A DNA stretch of 64,000 bases, taken from contig ML681994.1 of the NCBI GenBank assembly GCA_007922195.1, positions 47,863,362 to 47,927,361 of the forward strand, written 5' to 3'. The position numbers and the translations under genes are program-made. The notes under the pieces were generated by a model, which had not been told where the DNA came from, made no database searches, and saw only the letters and a program-made list of their open reading frames with translations. Each line of letters begins with the position of its first letter. The first letter of the stretch is position 1. This DNA is from Podocnemis expansa (lineage: Eukaryota > Chordata > Testudines > Podocnemididae). This document shows positions 10,939-22,785 of the stretch, piece by piece.

Positions 10939-13900
10939 TATCTGTGAACTGTAATAATTTTGGGGGTGATTTCCTCCCCCACCTCTAAAGAAAAGAAAAT
11001 GGTTTAAGAGGCAAAACCCATTTAAAAGCCAATGTTTGCTATGCACAGAAGCAACATCTTTCCATTTTACCAGGCCAGAACTGTTAGGCATCATGCTTTT
11101 ATACCCTCCCAGATGCTTACTACAAAGCAGCACTGATGGAACAATCTGGAAATGAGGCGTGTGCTGGGCAATTGCAGTTGTTGCGAAAATATTCAAAACA
11201 GCAGAAAGGTGGCAATGACATAATATAGAAGGGCAGATACATGTCAAAATAAAGGAGATGACAACCTTATAATTCCTCCATGTTAAGTTCAATTGCCATT
11301 GGAATATGTTCTTTATGATAAATAGAAAAAATATGGAGGTGCTACTCAAATACTTGAGAATCCTGGGAAAAATATGCAAATCACAGAAGGCCTTGGTGAC
11401 TGGGTGGCTAGTGCCTTTTCTCCCTGGATTTGAGCACAGAGCTGGCATGCAGCTAAAATCTCCAAATGATTATATATTAATTGGGAAAGCTTTCTCAGAA
11501 ATCTTTTAAAAACAATGGCATTTATGCGGAAGAAGTGGGTTTTGCAGTTTTTCAAAGACAATAGGATACTTTAATGGAAAATAATAGGACAAATTGTATT
11601 ATCACTAAGATTCAAAACTCAAAATGAACATAAATCATGTCATATTGTTTGTAGTGCAATAGCACTCTAAATCTGCCATGACAAATGTTTTCTAAAAATG
11701 TAGGAATAGACAGCTCCTGCCTCACATAACCTGCATTCTAATGGTAGACCTAATGCAATAACAAGTGGAAAGATAGGAGGATGAGAGCATGGGGGCAATG
11801 CAAATTGAGTCACATGGTTATGTAATTGTAATATCACTTGTTACAAAATAGTTTTGATATTTAGAAAATTGCTCCCAAATCCACTAAAATTCCTTTCTAA
11901 GTCAAATTCCCTCTTTTCTTATCCCTGCCATTTGCCCATATTACCCAACCCCTTCAGCACCATCCAGTCCTCTTCTCTTCCCTCTTCAAACACTGGCAAG
12001 CCACCCTTCCAACATTCCACATGTCTGCCAGATAATCCACCACAATGCAGGGCTCCAGTGCAAGTTTCCTTTCCCTCCATAACAATATAGACATCAGAGA
12101 CTTTGAGAGCAGTGAAGGCTGCTCCTGTTCTCTGCCCCAAACATTTGCCACAGTGGATGCATCAACAGACAGTTGGCGATGTCTCTCAGACCACAGGAAG
12201 AGCAAGAAGGAAGACACCTGCCAAGAGACTTACTTGATCCTCTGCTGTCTAATCCTACACAAAGAAGTTGTTGCATGTCTCCAGGGTCAAAACAGCTAAA
12301 TGTCAGCAGTCTGGAAGTTGTAAAGCCTTGTGTTGTGTTGCTCCCCCACTTTTCCCCTCTAGTATGACAGCTGTGTCTATTGCTTGTACAGCTGCCGGAT
12401 CCAAATGGGCCAGTGCCACTCCTGAAAATGTTTTGAATATGTTGACTATTTTGTGCATGTTGTTATATAGCAAAAGCACACATTTTCCTCCTGCTATAAA
12501 CAGCTGGATAAATATAGTTGTGGGAAGCAATTTTAAAACTTGAAAAAAGGCAACAGTTAATATTAATGTATTAAAAGTGTTATCATCACTGGTGTAATAA
12601 ATCCAAGTAAACTGGGCTCAGATTTTCAAATAGTGCCAAGCTGTGCTAATGAGATGAGGATGAATTAAACTCATGGAAAAGCCTCTAGCTGGTGTTGTGG
12701 GGGGAAAAATCTGATTAATTAGACAATGATAAGATGAAATTGTTCAGTCTGAGTTAATATATTACGGTGATAACAAAATAATCCTATTGTATTTCTTTTT
12801 ACAAAAGAAATGTGGATTAATTTTGTTCATCTAAGTGCAACAAACAGAATGGACTGATTATCTGTTACAAACGGAACCCGTTTATAATAATAGTGAAGTC
12901 AACAGATTCTATTGTCTTCCATAACAGCTTGAGATCTAAAGTGACATACAATCCAAACCCTAGCTACCAACAAAAGGTGCATCCTGCTTCCTAAAGGAAA
13001 TCCTTGTGCTTTGTCAGTATACTAGGAGAACAAGATTTTCAAAAGGGAACTTTTGTCATGTGAGTGTACTATGTTATCCTATGAGCAATTTGACTCCCAA
13101 ACACAACTGGGAATTTTTGGTTTTGCAAGGTTACTTGATGTGAAGGAGATAGGATATAGCTTCTTCTTTCTTTATTCAGACTTTGCACTTCACACCTTTT
13201 AACAGAGGATTACAAAATCTATTACAGATAATTTAGCATCACAGTGTCTCTGAGAGGTAAGTCAAATACTAAAATATTAATTTTCCAGTTGGATTTATCA
13301 TGAGGACATGTGACTTTTTTAAGGCTACAGAATGAGTCAGTGAATTGGTGCCCTTTTGCTAGAATAATGTTTCAGGCTTTGAAGTTAACAAAAATACACA
13401 CATCTGCATGGTTTAAAACACAAGCTAAAATATTCCCAACATTACTAATTATTTCTCTGCTGGTGTGCACTGCATTTAATCATTTAAAAGTTTGGTCTAA
13501 AGTAATCGGGATTAAGCACAATATGATTGGAAAACTTAAACAAGAATTGCTGCAAGATTGAGCAACAGCTAATAGTAATTACATACACAATGTAAGTATT
13601 TATGCACTGACCTATTGACTAGACCATATGGACAGCTGGTAAAGCTTAATGAAGGCAGCAGTTTCTCTTTTCAAGAGGAGGAGAAGAAAAAAATGTATAA
13701 ACTATTTCTTCCTTACTAAGTAGATGGAACAGATGACAAATGCTAAAGATTCAGAAACCTCCTGGTATTGCAACAATGATGAGCAAATCTCAAAAGATCT
13801 GTGAAATTCTGTTTGGATCAGCTGATCTGAATAATTATTCAGAACATATCCTAAGATTTGAAATCTTGGTTCTTGCTTCCTTCTGTGCCATCCCTGTTTC

Positions 13901-15744
13901 CCTCTTAATGCTCTTTGAGCCATTCTCTGACAGGTCTTTCGCTTGATCTCTAGAAGACACACAGACCTTCCTAACATCCTTCCCCAACTTTTAGCAATTA
14001 TTTTCTTTGTCCTTTTTCTGTAATGCTCAATCAGCTTTCTACCTATGAAAACTCATGAAACTTAATCAGCAAATTAAAAGCAAGTTATCCCTCTTTTGAT
14101 ATTAAAATGTGAACATTCTATGTGCAGGTAACAAAAGGGCAAAATTGAGATGACGTATTTTTTTCTGATAGATTTGAAACATTAAAGCATTTGATCCTTC
14201 TTTAGCTTGTTATATTCACTATGTTGCAAACCACTCTAGTAAGACCATAACCATAGTAAATATGACATTTAGGAGCAATCAATTCAGCTGAAAAAAGTGG
14301 TTGTGCTGCAGAATCATTTATCTTATTGAAGTGTGCCATGTTACTGAAAAGGTTTGGAACCACTGTTCTAGAATACATAGACCTCCCCTTTGACATTGAC
14401 ATTTCCAGTCCTTAAGAGATATTTACAATTTTCAGTAAAAGTAAGAAACGTGTTAAGAAGTCTGAAAAAGAAAGGAAGTCTTCACCCAATTTTTTTTAAA
14501 TTTTAAATCTTTTAAACTTTAAAAAAATGTGTTTGTTTTTGAACTGAAGTTCAAACTTTTTATTCTTCCAATGAACTGGTTTGGTCCCTATTTCTTCCAC
14601 AGTCACCACCATACCTAGAAAATATTGGCCTACAGCAAACAGTGCTATTGAAGGTAACTATAAATCCTAAAAACACCTACCTCACTTGTTTTGTAATACT
14701 AAAGAAATGTTTCAACTTTAATTAGGTGGGCAAGAACTTAGTAATATCTAAGAAATCCTTGAAGTTTATAGCATGTGTGAACTATTCAAAATTTGGATCC
14801 AAATTTTTTTCACAAAATAAACAAACTGTGAAATTTTCAAATGAACTGTAAAAATGACCTATCAGCTTAAAGGAATGGAGGAGACTAAACAGGAATTTGT
14901 TGATTATCTGCCATCAAGTAGCTGGCACAGTGGTAAACTCATGCTTTCATCTGTCAGAGTACTGGCTCAAATCTACTTGCTGCTGATCCACTGTTGTGCC
15001 TGTGAGCTGGGTAGAGAGTTTCAAAATCACAGCTATGCTGGCGTTTACTTTTGGCCTGAAGTAAAAAAATAAAGAATAACCTCCATAAGGTTCCCATTGG
15101 TCTTTTTAAAAAAGCAGAAACATCTGTTACAGTCATGAGCAAACTCCTGGCCAAGTTCAGAAACAACAGTAAGAAACTTTGAAGTCAATCAGCACTGCTA
15201 TCACCAGCAGATATCCCTGTAGTCAATGGAAATTACTGCATGGAGGGTTTGGGAGATAGGGAGAAAGTGTTTCAGAAAAGCAGCATGAAAAAATACAGTA
15301 ATTTTACTTAGTGAAAATGAATGAGGTGGAGAGTTCAGTAATGGGTGTCCAATGCAAAACATGCAGAACACTCCATAAAAATAAATATGAGTAGACATTC
15401 AGAACTACATTTTGATATTAGGCCCAGAAAAAGAGACAGTGGGTAAGCCACACAACTTCAAGAGTAGCACTTCAAGTCACAACTTACCTCCTGCTTTTTT
15501 CTTGTTTCAGTGAGTGGCCAATTGCTGCTGGGCTATATCAGCAACAAATCATAACACCCTTTGCACCAGCACAGCACTCAGGCTCCACCCATTCTTTACC
15601 CATTCCTCTAAACAAGCTCTAGAGAGGGAGTAGCAACACTTTCTTATGCTTCCATATCTGGATCCAAGATCTAAATAGCCTTTATAGATATATAAATGAG
15701 GTTCCTATTCCATTACTCATCTGTGTGGGCATGAAGTCTAAAGA
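10939..15744. other. No gene or repeat that can be supported
   Basis: Nearly 5 kb of AT-rich intergenic DNA. A pyrimidine-rich patch lies at 11890-12010, and a TTTTTAAATTTTAAATC tract at about 14490-14530. Open frames here are short or lack any recognisable domain. Confidence 0.4.
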
Positions 15745-16293
15745 CTTGGCTATACTTGGGGTGGGGCTGTAATTTAATTTTAGGCTGTCAAATTACAGAA
15801 GACAAAAGCAAGTGATCACACCAAATTGCTTGCTCTCATTACTTCCTGGAATGCATTGCATTATGGCTAGTGGGCACAAGGGCCTGTGGGTTAGCAGTTG
15901 TCTTGTGCTCACTCTCCCCCCATCTCTAAAATAAAAAATACAGGAAAAGCTTTCCTTGCTGTTTTTCTGCCACAGACACAACAGAGAGGCACAGTGCTTC
16001 ATGCAGAGAGAGCAATCAGTTAAAAACTTCCCAGGACTGCAAGCAGGGGAGGAGCTATGTCATCATGGTAAAGAAGTCAGGAAAAACTGGTAGAGTTATG
16101 CTGGCTACAGTGAGTTAAATGAGAACTGTGGATTTCAACTTCAGTGGTATGCTATTTGCAGGTGTCGTGGTAGCAGCTTGAATTACAGCTGCATTTTCTT
16201 TTTTTCTGAATGTGCTGCTCTGACAGTGGAGACACAGGCTGCAGAAGTTGAGGTAAACAGCTTGAACTTCACTGTCAGTGTAGACTAGGGCTC
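15745..16293. mobile_element. Non-autonomous DNA element, family copy A
   Basis: The left end TTGGCTATACTTGGGGTGGG, then CTGTAATTTAATTTTAGGC and TGTCAAATTACAG, correspond in reverse complement to sequence at 53860-53934. The right end (TGACAGTGGAGACACAGGCT, GCAGAAGTTGAGG, GTCAGTGTAGACTAGGGC) corresponds to 53040-53105. So this and 53028-53934 are two copies of one family in opposite orientation. The outermost bases resemble the TATGTCTACACT termini of the Harbinger-like MITEs in this window. Confidence 0.6.
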
Positions 16294-17787
16294 AGTACAA
16301 ACTAACCCTCGCGAGCCATGTTATTTCTATTTCATTTGCTAGAATAGTCTTCCATTCAGTCTAATTCTTTACCACATAAACCCCCCTCAATACTTCAGTT
16401 GTTGGGGTTTTTTTTGTTAAATTGCTATTTAAAAAAAGATCTCCCTCTTATCTTCTACGATCCATGCTGACTGAAGAGTCACATTGGCATTTAACCTGCA
16501 GCACTTCCTAATGACAAATGTAGGCACAGTTTAGTTTAGAACAGCAAAACCACCACCTCCGAGTCTGCAAATGAACTGCTCTGTGTCAGCTATGAAGGAC
16601 TGTGTTGTTTTGAATATAATTGCTAATACTTAAATTAAGTCCTAGACATCAAAGGGCTTTAAGACACAAGTACATTTAAGCTATATTTTCATTGTAAAAG
16701 TAGGTATAGTTTTTTTCATTGAGATCACTAACTCAAGATCTCTCTCAATGTGCAAGCCTACTAGAGATAAGGCACTACAGTTAAACAAGATCAATCCTAT
16801 ACCAACTACCTGGAGTTGTCCTAAATTAGCTACATGGAGATAAAAACTAAAGTAGCTTCTTGCCACTGCAACTGTAAATCCAGACAGTTCTCTCAAATTA
16901 GTTATATCTGTGTATTTCTGCTTTTTGCACTGGGAACAAAGTGAAGTAAATAAACAGATTAATGCTTTGTTCTCACTGCAGAAAAGTAGGTGTGTTTTTA
17001 CACTGAAACAACTAACTTCATCAGCAAAACAACAGGAAAAAAAAAAAAACCCAGAAAAGCCCAGTGTGTCATGAACTTCCAGGAAAACGCTCAACCATGT
17101 TCTTGCTCATGAGTGAATGAGCATCATTTAACACTCTTCTATCTCAAGTAAAAATAGGTTTAGTACCTATGCTGTGAAATCTCAGCTGATGTGCCTGTAT
17201 CTTCTATCTACCACATTCCTGTAATTAGTCACACTCCTATAATTAGTCCTGAAAGCATGTGTTTCATACTATTTGTTGTGTTTTTGGAATACTTTCTGGA
17301 AGGCTGGCAGCAACAGTTTGTATGATTCCATGTATGATTCTTAGCTTGTTTTCATCTTTCTTGAAAAAGGGAGTTATCAGGATTACACAGCTGTCAGAAA
17401 TAAGTTCAGATCCTGCAGATGCTAGTTGCTTCCTTCCTGCAGCTCAAAATACTGATCAAAAATATTGCCTTACTGTTGTGACATCCACAAAAAGGAGAGT
17501 ATGGTTATTTATTACATTGGACTTACCTTCAAGCTCAAGAAAAGTGTTAGATTGAAGAAAAATGGTAAAACTCCTCCCTCAGCTTGCATACATCAGCTAA
17601 GTTTTTAGAATTGGAACACATAACAAACATATGGCCGCCAGAAAGGCAACATCAACATGCACAAATATGAAAAAGAACAAGAAACCAACATAATCTTCTG
17701 TTTCACCTGCAGCATGATAGGATGAATCATGAACAAAACATGAAGATATCAAGACAAGAAGGAAGATGAAGTGGTCAGTTAGTGAGA
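16294..17787. other. No recognisable feature
   Basis: AT-rich sequence. It contains a 137-codon minus-strand open frame (16681-17094) with a hydrophobic, domain-free translation, listed under rejected items. Confidence 0.4.
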
Positions 17788-17915
17788 GCATCTAATGAAG
17801 TGGGTTGGAGCCCACAAAAGCTTATGCCTGAAGCTATTTGTTCGTCTTTAAGGCGCCACAGGACTCTCATTGTTTTTTGCTGTATACAGACTAACACAAC
17901 TACTCCCTCTGTAAA
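17788..17915 (+). mobile_element. Penelope-like element 3' end with decayed hammerhead-like motif
   Basis: Runs from GCATCTAATGAAGTGGG through GCCCACAAAAGCTTATGC to GGCGCCACAGGACTCTCATT and CAGACTAACACAACTACTCC. The outer arms GCAT/ATGC and the hairpin GTGGG/CCCAC are intact. The catalytic boxes are altered: CTAATGA instead of CTGATGA, and AAAA instead of GAAA. This copy is expected to be inactive. Confidence 0.75.
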
Positions 17916-17959
17916 TCTGGCAAAAGTGATTGTTGCAGTTATCTGAAAATCAGTTAAAG

Positions 17960-18167
17960 CAGTGGTTTTCAAACTATAGGTCAGGATCCAGTACTAGGTC
18001 ACAGACCCCCCCAAGTACTGGGTCTTGGCGCCCCCTGATTACACTACCAAAGGAATGGCATGTACTGCTGAAAGAGGTAACTATTGGGTCATGGGCATAA
18101 ATCCTTTTTTTTTTCCCCGGCTGGGTCCCGCCCCGCCCCAAAAGGAAAAATAGATTGAAAACCACTG
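17960..18167. mobile_element. Non-autonomous hAT element, 208 bp
   Basis: Terminal inverted repeats CAGTGGTTTTCAAACTATA and ATTGAAAACCACTG bound the element. The 8-bp flanks AGTTAAAG (17952-17959) and AGCTAGAG (18168-18175) match at 6 of 8 positions, as expected for an aged hAT target duplication. No transposase remains. Confidence 0.8.
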
Positions 18168-18637
18168 AGCTAGAGCAAGTTTAGAACCACCACTGAAAAT
18201 ATTAACAATGGTATATTGTGAGCAGTAAAAGCAGGTAAAGTAAGGTAGCAGACAATATCATTGTTAGAGACTTGTGGCAACACAGTCAACAGCAGAAGTT
18301 TGATTTTGAAAGAGTGATGGCAAATGGTTATGGTAAGGTGAATAAAGGGAAACTTCATTAAACCTTGGCACTGCTTTCCTCACATGACTGAACTGCTTCC
18401 AGCATAACTCCCCATGTACCTATTCCCCTGGTACTCCATTAGTAAAACTCCGTCTAAGGAACATGAGCTCTCTGACTGTAGTTCCACTGATCATTATACA
18501 TCTTTCCTATTTTAAAAACATTTTAATATAAACATTAAAAATAGATAAGTGATGCCCAGATACTCTGTGTCCCTTTGGCTCAAGGTTGCTACCTAACAGT
18601 CAAGTTGGAGTCCCATCTTTATTACAGACTGAGCTGG

Positions 18638-18718
18638 TTACATAAAAAGCAAGGAGTCTTGTGGCACTTAAAGACTAACAGATTTATTTATTGCATGAGC
18701 TTTCCTGGAGTCTTTGAG
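18638..18718 (-). mobile_element. Penelope-like element 3' fragment
   Basis: Minus-strand copy containing AAGCAAGGAGTCTTGTGGCA, CTTAAAGACTAACAGATTTA and TGCATGAGCTTTCCTGGAG. It is truncated inside the hairpin of the hammerhead-like motif. Confidence 0.65.
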
Positions 18719-18839
18719 ACAGTTTGGTCTGGTCCACAGGTGATCACATTTGGAGTGATCTCTCTGTCTCGCTGGCAGCTGTCTCCAAATCGAACATACT
18801 TTTTTTTTTTCATACAACTTCTTCCCTTGTGGAGTTGAT

Positions 18840-19829
18840 TGAACCTTCAGATGGTTCTATCTCTCCATCGTGTGATGATCTCTCTAGGTTCTCTCTGGAT
18901 GTTGTGACTACTGGCTCTTAAGTATGTCCTATTCCTCAGGATCACTTGCTCCTCCTGTGTAGTCACTTTGTAGGAGATGGAGGTCACTGCACTCCTCGTA
19001 TCTCATTTAACCCATTCTTCTGGTGTTTCTGTAATAACTGGATCCTCAGAGGAGTGTCTGTCCGGGACTGATAGCTCCTTGACTGACATGTCATATTCTA
19101 GTGCCTGTTTCCTCTGATTATTGGCCATCTATTCTCCATGGTATCATCCTCCTTCTGACTTTAACAAGCCTCCCTTCATTTATGGAAGAGTTTTGGTCCA
19201 CCTCCTGTCAGTGCTCTCACTGGGCTACTTTGGCATTTCCATGGTGGGCTAATTTCTGTATGCCAAAAAAAAGCTAACGAAAAGTCTGACCCAAAAGAAA
19301 GTCTTGAGAAACTGTCTCTTAATTGTTTTCACAGCTGATTTCACCTTTTGATGTCATATGAAGGGCAGGAGGTCTGGTGGTCAAACTCAATCTGCAAATT
19401 TCTTGAATTTTCCAAGATAACATGAGGTCTGTTGTCAGAAACATTTCCTGGAATTCCATAACTTGTAAAGCGGGCCTTCAGCTCACTAATCATCGACTTG
19501 TCTCTTGTATCAGGCAAAGCATCAGACTCCAAAAAATTTGAATAGTAATCCACTGTAAACAAGCACTCCTTTTTCCTGAAGGTAAATAAATTCACTCCTA
19601 CCTTTTCCCATGGCTGCATGGACAGCACGTGTGATAAAAGAGATACATTCTGCTGGTGGCTGTCATACGAACGGCAGGTGTCATGCCCTTTGATTAAAGG
19701 GTGGAGCAGCATATTCATTCCTGCCCAGTAAACACATGCTAAAATCTATCTAAGAGGTCTGAGCCATGAATTAGGTAGGGACAACAGCTCTCTGTCTTCA
19801 AAGTATGAATCCATCCTTTAAACTGACCT
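18840..19829 (-). pseudogene. Ty3/Gypsy-type integrase remnant
   Basis: Minus-strand translation gives a retrotransposon integrase in broken frames. In 19341-19718 are PWEKVGVNLF, VDYYSNFLES and a GIPGNVSDNRP segment, corresponding to the first two acidic positions of the DDE catalytic core. Lower coordinates carry the YRN-PT...SPSE...RRTKTLP-like C-terminal core and a basic RNR segment. Higher coordinates (19718-19829) carry a degraded zinc-binding N-terminal region. Several stops and frameshifts are present, so it is dead. It is directly continued by RNase H at 21094-21530; a MITE (19830-21093) was inserted between the two domains. No flanking LTR was recognised. Confidence 0.75.
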
Positions 19830-21093
19830 GGCTATGTCTACACTGCCAAAGTTATTTTGAAATAACTACTTTGACATTAATTTGAAATAATTATTTTGAA
19901 TTAGTGAGTCTTCACAAGAGTCCTAATTTGAAGTAAAGCAGGCATTATTATTTCGAGTCTACATTAGACTCTCAAACTTGAATTGGATCCCTCAGAGGGC
20001 TAGTTTCTCCGCCAGGGGAGGGACTCCCCTGGCAGGCTGGTTTCCCTGCTGGGGACAGGGTACCCCGGCGGGGCTGTGTTCCTCGCCAGCCAGCCAAGGA
20101 ACCCCTGCCAGCTGGCCAGGGAACCCCTGCTCAGCATGCTTCCTTCCGCTTGGGATGCATGCCTATTTGCTCCCCCCCAACCCCTCTCTTCAGGGTGTGG
20201 GGGCTAGGAACAGGCTAGGAGGCAGATAGGGCTCTGAGCTGCTTGGGGCACCCTGCAGGCAGCTCAGAGACTGATCAATTCCACAACCATGAAAGTAACC
20301 AGGCTCTGAGCTGCTTGTGGGGTGCTTCAAGCAGCTCAGAGCCCCAATCTAGCCTCCACAGCCTGAAGAGAGGGGCTCGGGGTGGTCCAGATCAGCATGC
20401 ATCCTGGCAGGGGGGGGGGAACATGCCTAGCAGGGGTTTCCTCGCTGGTGGGGAATGCAGCCCTGCCAGGGTTCCCTGCCCCCGGTGGGGAAGCTAGCCC
20501 ACTGGGCATTCTCTGCCCCCCTCAGGGAAAGGAAGCCACCAGGGGAATCCCTCCCCTAGTGGGAAAACCAGCCTGGCCAAGGAATCCCTGCCTATTATTT
20601 CAAAATAAGCCAATTCTGTGGCTTGGAATGGCTTCTTTAGAAATAATAATTTCAAAATAAATTCTTTTTTGAAATAAAAGCAGGTTTTATTATTTCAAAA
20701 TAGTGCCTTGTTATTTTCAAAAAAATGAAATGCTTATTTCAAAATAATAAAATGCCTGCATGGACAGGAAGAAGTTATTCTGAAATAAGTAGAGCCCTGC
20801 AAATATGTGGATATCCATGGATATCCGCATCTGCAGGTACAACACGGATATCTGCAGACCATTTCTTGTGGATGCAGATCAGATGCAGGTCCACATATTT
20901 TTATCTTCACAGAGCTAGAACCCTGCAAATATGTGGATAGCCGCATTATATCCAAATCTGCGGATACAACACGGATATCCACGGACTGTTTCTTGCAGAT
21001 GCAGATCAGATGCGGATCCACGTATTTGTATCTATGGAGGGCTCTAGAAATAAGCCTCCTTATTTCAAAATAACTTTTAAGCGTAGACATACC
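19830..21093. mobile_element. Inverted-repeat DNA element (PIF/Harbinger-like MITE), 1,264 bp
   Basis: Left end GGCTATGTCTACACTGCC and right end TTAAGCGTAGACATACC are terminal inverted repeats. Subterminal sequence is rich in TTATTTTGAAATAA and TTTCAAAATAA words facing each other. The centre (about 19980-20560) is GC-rich, with repeated GGAACCCCTGCCAG-like units. The element interrupts a Gypsy-type pol between RNase H and integrase and itself carries a hAT element at 20790-21046, so insertion order can be read: Gypsy, then this MITE, then the hAT. Confidence 0.8.
20790..21046. mobile_element. Non-autonomous hAT element with perfect 8-bp target duplication
   Basis: Begins TAGAGCCCTGC and ends GGAGGGCTCTA. 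GAAATAAG occurs immediately before (20782-20789) and immediately after (21047-21054), an exact 8-bp target-site duplication diagnostic of hAT transposition. Internally it is a tandem of two related units of about 125-130 bp; the second begins at 20916 (TAGAACCCTGCAAATATGTG). Each contains GGATATCCGC-like palindromes. Confidence 0.9.
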
Positions 21094-21530
21094 CAGCTCA
21101 TTTGGAAATTTTAAAATATGGTCCACCAAACTTAGTTTTTGTCTTCTGCATATCTTTGTAGCATTGCTTTCTTGAATACCTGCAGTTCAGTGTCCTTTTC
21201 TTTAACTTTCATCAGATTTGCTATTGAAACTGGAAGACAGTGTTGCATGTTAACTGATTTGATTCCATAGTCTCCTTCCCCCAACTTGTTGATGTTGGGC
21301 ATATATGTCCTGCTCAGGCCATTAGCTAACACCAGTAATAATCCTGGACAATATCTGAACTCTATCTGGTAGTGTTGGAGGTGCATCAAATTGAGCTGCA
21401 ATCTCTTTGGAGCATTAGCAAGGGGTTATGACATGACTGTCTGTAGGGTTATATAGTCTGATTGCACTCTCACTGCATGGTTATAGATGTACTGATGGAA
21501 TTTCTCCACTCTAAATAGCACTTCCATGAC
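21094..21530 (-). pseudogene. Ty3/Gypsy-type RNase H and linker remnant
   Basis: The minus strand translates with one in-frame stop into a Gypsy RNase H: VEKFHQYIYNHAVRVQSDY, then APKRLQLNLMHLQHYQIEF, then YCPGLLLVLANGLSR. The SD and the ANGLSR (usually ADALSR) positions match the family, but the aspartate of the last motif is lost. The linker to integrase follows (KEKDTELQVF) and is cut by the MITE at 21093. At the upstream side the reading frame stops at the hAT element 21531-22184. Confidence 0.75.
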
Positions 21531-22184
21531 TAGAGCCTTGCAGATCCACTGATCTGCTTTAGATCACTAGGTAACCACATCTGTGGGTGCAGGTACGGAT
21601 ATCTGCAGACCCGTTGTTGCAGATTCGACCACGGATGCAGATTCTATTTTTATTTGCTCACAGTGGGATTGATCACTGTAGCTGCTGCTATGATCCAGAT
21701 CAACAGCACAAAGGGGAACAAAGGAAGTGCTTCAGCCAATCCCAGCTCAGCTCTGGTTGCGGTCAGCCAGCTAATCAGAGTCTCTCAGACTGACTCAGTC
21801 AGTCAGTCAACCAGTCAGCCATCATGCTAGCCTTTGGTTGGGTTACCTCAGTCCCCAGCTGGCTTTTGATTGGCTCATTCCTCATGTGGGCCCCACCTAC
21901 TTTTTCTTTCTCTTGTTGCAGTTCATGCACCGTGCTGTCAATCAGAGATTCCATTGGCCAAGGAAATCTCTGACAGCACAGCATAAGAACCAGAAACAAG
22001 AAAATGAAAAAGTGGGTAGGGCCCACATGTGAAATGAGTCAATCAAAGACTAGCATGGTGACTCAGTGATCCCATGCCCTGGTGCAGATGCAGATACAAA
22101 AAAAACCTGGATCAGACAGATACTGACACTGAATGCATGCAGATCAGATCTGGATCCCCATTTTTGTATTTGTACAGGGCTCTA
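21531..22184. mobile_element. hAT-family foldback element, 654 bp
   Basis: Ends are TAGAGCCTTGCAGATCC and TTTGTACAGGGCTCTA, the same termini as the element at 20790-21046. Flanking octamers TCCATGAC and CTCATGAC agree at 6 of 8. The interior folds into a long hairpin: an arm at about 21822-21950 (CATGCTAGCCTTTGG, CATGTGGGCCCCACC, GCTGTCAATCAGAGATT) is the inverted copy of about 21958-22075 (AATCTCTGACAGCACAGC, GGGCCCACATGTG, CAAAGACTAGCATGG). It lies exactly at the junction of a DIRS-like and a Gypsy-like remnant. Confidence 0.8.
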
Positions 22185-22185
22185 C

Positions 22186-22560
22186 TCATGACCTATTTCT
22201 CTTCTGTGCATTTAGTCCAGTTGCAGGCACTAGTGGAATCTTTTCTACTTTGGTTAAGGATTTCCTGCACAGGGAGGAGCATGAACAGTCTATGCCTAAC
22301 ACTGATCCAAACAAAAGGCCACAAGTTAGGATGAATCTGGATGGGGATGCTTGACTCCACCCTGAGTCAGGAGATTCTGAATTGGATAGATTCTTTACAG
22401 GTGGGCATATGAACTGCATCAGGAGTTCTGCGAACCAGAATTGTCTGGGCAACTACGGTACTAGAAGGATGACTCTGCATGGTTCTGTCATGACAGATCT
22501 GGACAACTTATGATAAAAGGGGCTTGTGAGGAAAAGCATATATGAGGCCATCAGTCCATG
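22186..22560 (-). pseudogene. DIRS-like element: end of RNase H and start of tyrosine recombinase
   Basis: Minus-strand frames give CRVILLVP and LPRQFWFAELLMQF, resembling the end of the DIRS RNase H domain. These are followed by a segment SRKDSTSACNWTKC resembling the RKxSTRxxYxxKW start of the DIRS tyrosine recombinase. Frames are interrupted. The expected reverse transcriptase between this and the gag remnant is missing or unrecognisable, so the element is internally deleted. It ends at the hAT element at 22184. Confidence 0.5.
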
Positions 22561-22785
22561 ACAGCAGGAAAGCCTTAGCCTAGAAATTGTGGCTTATGGC
22601 TCTCTTGGAACAACACTTAGGGAGCCACCTGTTCATCTAGGAAGTGAAGAAGCATACCATGCAAATATTTTGGCAAGAACTGTGCTGTATGTCTCCTATT
22701 CATTGGATCTGTAAAGATATGTCTACTCACTCTGTCTACCGAACAATTATGGATAACTGGGAAGTATGTAGCATGTATTTTAATA

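Noticed and set aside
10924..11448. 174-codon open frame on the minus strand
   Set aside because: Composition and the low-complexity tail look like AT-rich chance sequence. No domain, no splice sites of note, and it ends in a microsatellite.
16681..17094. 137-codon minus-strand frame
   Set aside because: Hydrophobic and Cys-rich translation without a domain, signal or splice context; probably chance.
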